DNA of 7,244 nucleotides from Caldilineaceae bacterium. GTDB taxonomy: Bacteria; Chloroflexota; Anaerolineae; Caldilineales; Caldilineaceae. Numbering within the stretch: the stretch's first letter is position 1; each line of letters starts with the position of its first letter. Positions 6,007 to 7,244 of this stretch are shown here, piece by piece. The notes under the pieces were generated by a model. It was not told where the DNA came from, searched no databases, and was given only the letters and a program-made list of their open reading frames with translations. Both the position numbers and the translations under genes were made by a program. Location of the stretch: contig JAHBVH010000141.1 in the NCBI GenBank assembly GCA_019637645.1, positions 1 through 7,244 of the forward strand, read 5' to 3'.

Positions 6007-7164
6007 ATGAAAGTTACCAGCGTCCAGACGATCCATGCTGATCGCTTTATGTATGTGAAAGTGGCGACCGATGAAGGTATCACCGGGATTGGGGAGTTGC
6101 ATCCAGCCAGCGGTACGGGGGGGACGCCCTACCTGCCCATCGCTGGCGTCGCCTACTGCGCGGAATATCTGGTCGGCCAAGACCCACTGCCCATTGAACG
6201 CCATTGGCAGCATCTCTTTCGGCGCTGCCTCTTTCGCGGCGGCGCGGATGTGATGGCCGCGATTGGTGCGATTGATATGGCGTTGTGGGATATCAAGGGC
6301 AAAGCATTGGGGAGACCCGTCTACGAATTGCTGGGCGGCCCCACACGCGACAAAGTCCGCCTCTATGCCCATTTGGGGGCAACCAGCACCGCGGCGCTGG
6401 CCGAAGAAGCCGCCGCGCGCGTCGCCGAGGGCTTTACCGCCGTGCGGCTCTACCCCTTTGGCAACCTTGACGGCACAGACCATGGCTTGGAGCGCATGAG
6501 TTATACCGCCATGCTCCGTAATGCCGAAGCGCGCGTCGCCGCCGTGCGCACAGCGGTTGGGCCAGATATTGATATTATGATCGATGTGGTAAACCGCCTG
6601 ACCCCGGCAGAAGCGATCGCGGTGGGGCGGGTCTTGGCCCCCTACCAGCTCTACTTTTTTGAAGATCCCATTGAGCCGGAAAATATGGATGCCTGGGCCT
6701 ATGTGGCGGCGAATTTACCCATGCCCGTCGCCATGGGCGAGCGCCTCTACACGATCTATCAGTTTCAAGATCTGATCAACCACAAGGGCGCGGCCTTTGT
6801 GCGGCCCGATCCATCGCTGGCCGGTGGCATCACCAACATCCGCAAGATTGCCGCGCTAGCCGAGGCCAACTATGTCAGTGTCGCGCCTCACAATCCGCTG
6901 AGCTGTCTCCTGACCGCGGCTTGTGTCCACCTTGATGCGGCGCTCCACAATGTGGCTGTCCAAGAGTACCCCGGCGACGAATTTCGCGCCCCTAAGCGTG
7001 ATCTCGTCCAGGAGCCGCTCCGCCGCGAAGGGGGGTACTTGCTCTTGCCCACCGCCCCCGGGCTAGGCATTGAACTCAACGAGGAAGCGTTTAAGCACTA
7101 CCCGCCGGTTCCCTATACGCGCCCCCCGTTGATCGCCGCTGATGGGGGGCTGCGCGAGTATTAG
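6007..7164 (+). CDS. enolase-superfamily acid-sugar dehydratase-like enzyme (mandelate racemase/galactonate dehydratase type)
   Basis: A 385-residue member of the mandelate racemase/muconate lactonising enzyme family. The N-terminal capping domain (about 1-120) is followed by the TIM-like barrel. By spacing against E. coli D-galactonate dehydratase (all offset by ten) it has three Mg ligands Asp193 (IMIDVVNRL), Glu219 (FFEDPIEPEN) and Glu245 (AMGERLYT), the general base pair His295 (VAPHNPL) and Asp268 (VRPDPSLAGG), and Glu320 (VQEYPG). The His that is the general acid in galactonate dehydratase (two residues after the first ligand) is Val195 here. Such enzymes abstract the proton alpha to a carboxylate, usually dehydrating or epimerising sugar acids. 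It is the last gene before the repeat-rich tail. Family is certain; exact activity is open, and galactonate dehydratase is only the nearest named relative I can compare by eye. Confidence 0.9.
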   Translation: MKVTSVQTIHADRFMYVKVATDEGITGIGELHPASGTGGTPYLPIAGVAYCAEYLVGQDPLPIERHWQHLFRRCLFRGGADVMAAIGAIDMALWDIKGKALGRPVYELLGGPTRDKVRLYAHLGATSTAALAEEAAARVAEGFTAVRLYPFGNLDGTDHGLERMSYTAMLRNAEARVAAVRTAVGPDIDIMIDVVNRLTPAEAIAVGRVLAPYQLYFFEDPIEPENMDAWAYVAANLPMPVAMGERLYTIYQFQDLINHKGAAFVRPDPSLAGGITNIRKIAALAEANYVSVAPHNPLSCLLTAACVHLDAALHNVAVQEYPGDEFRAPKRDLVQEPLRREGGYLLLPTAPGLGIELNEEAFKHYPPVPYTRPPLIAADGGLREY

Positions 7165-7184
7165 AAGAGAGTGGGGGAGAGGGC

Positions 7185-7200
7185 AGAAGACAGAGGACAG
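7185..7200. repeat. short purine-rich heptamer array
   Basis: AGAAGAC, AGAGGAC and a partial AG form a 7-base period at 7185-7200, in the 80 bases after the last gene. The unit shares its GAC end and period with the CAAYGAC array at the other end of the window. GAAGACAGAGG (7186-7196) recurs exactly at 7233-7243, on the far side of the hairpin. Confidence 0.6.
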
Positions 7201-7227
7201 TAGATACGCAAGATTTTGCGTATTTAC
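7200..7227. repeat. 12-bp-stem palindrome between copies of an 11-bp direct repeat
   Basis: GTAGATACGCAA (7200-7211) pairs with TTGCGTATTTAC (7216-7227) around the loop GATT, with one G-T position. It lies 36 bases after the last stop codon and has no T-run after it, so intrinsic termination is unlikely. Direct copies of GAAGACAGAGG lie at 7186-7196 and 7233-7243, as if the palindrome had been inserted into a purine-rich array. Confidence 0.75.
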
Positions 7228-7244
7228 CGCGGGAAGACAGAGGG

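Noticed and set aside
5935..6483. 182-codon minus-strand frame over the dehydratase-like gene
   Set aside because: It is antisense to a clear enzyme gene and would cross the junction of two co-directional genes.

Overview
The window is a GC-rich bacterial segment (roughly 60% GC by eye) with five substantial genes, all on the + strand, plus one good candidate for a short leader gene. The gene content and the repeat-laden gaps look most like Chloroflexota (Caldilinea/Anaerolineae/Roseiflexus-type genomes). That placement is a judgement from style, not from a marker gene. There is no rRNA, tRNA, CRISPR array, transposase or phage gene.

Layout. Bases 1-53 are an array of a 7-base repeat. A class III PLP aminotransferase related to glutamate-1-semialdehyde aminomutase follows; its start is best placed at GTG 79, not at an ATG inside the repeat. 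A 211-base gap (1417-1627) holds a 15-bp-stem hairpin (1457-1490) and then a 25-codon Arg-rich reading frame with a strong Shine-Dalgarno (1554-1631). The stop of that frame overlaps (ATGA) the start of a 713-residue NHL-repeat protein (1628-3769) with twelve propeller-type repeats. The next gap (3770-3884) is dominated by a perfect 29-bp inverted repeat ending six bases before the Shine-Dalgarno of a DAO-type FAD amine/amino-acid oxidoreductase (3885-5078). A 14-bp tandem repeat covers that gene's stop codon. Then come an unrecognised 284-residue protein (5141-5995) and, 11 bases later with its Shine-Dalgarno overlapping the preceding stop codon, an enolase-superfamily acid-sugar dehydratase-like enzyme (6007-7164). 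The tail (7165-7244) has a purine-rich 7-base repeat interrupted by a 12-bp-stem hairpin.

How the genes may work together. An aminotransferase, an FAD amine oxidoreductase and an enolase-superfamily enzyme side by side suggest catabolism or remodelling of an amino acid, amino sugar acid or hydroxy acid. The last two genes are almost certainly co-transcribed. The NHL protein has no visible export signal and would act in the cytoplasm as a scaffold, sensor or possibly an enzyme. The substrate cannot be read from sequence. The enolase-superfamily member keeps the metal ligands and the His-Asp base of galactonate dehydratase but lacks its general-acid His, so it should not simply be called galactonate dehydratase.

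Most worth a second look: the coupled leader peptide with its internal hairpin, the long palindrome built from 10-base units, the active-site changes in the aminotransferase and the dehydratase-like enzyme, the unrecognised 284-residue protein, and the matching heptamer arrays at both ends of the window.
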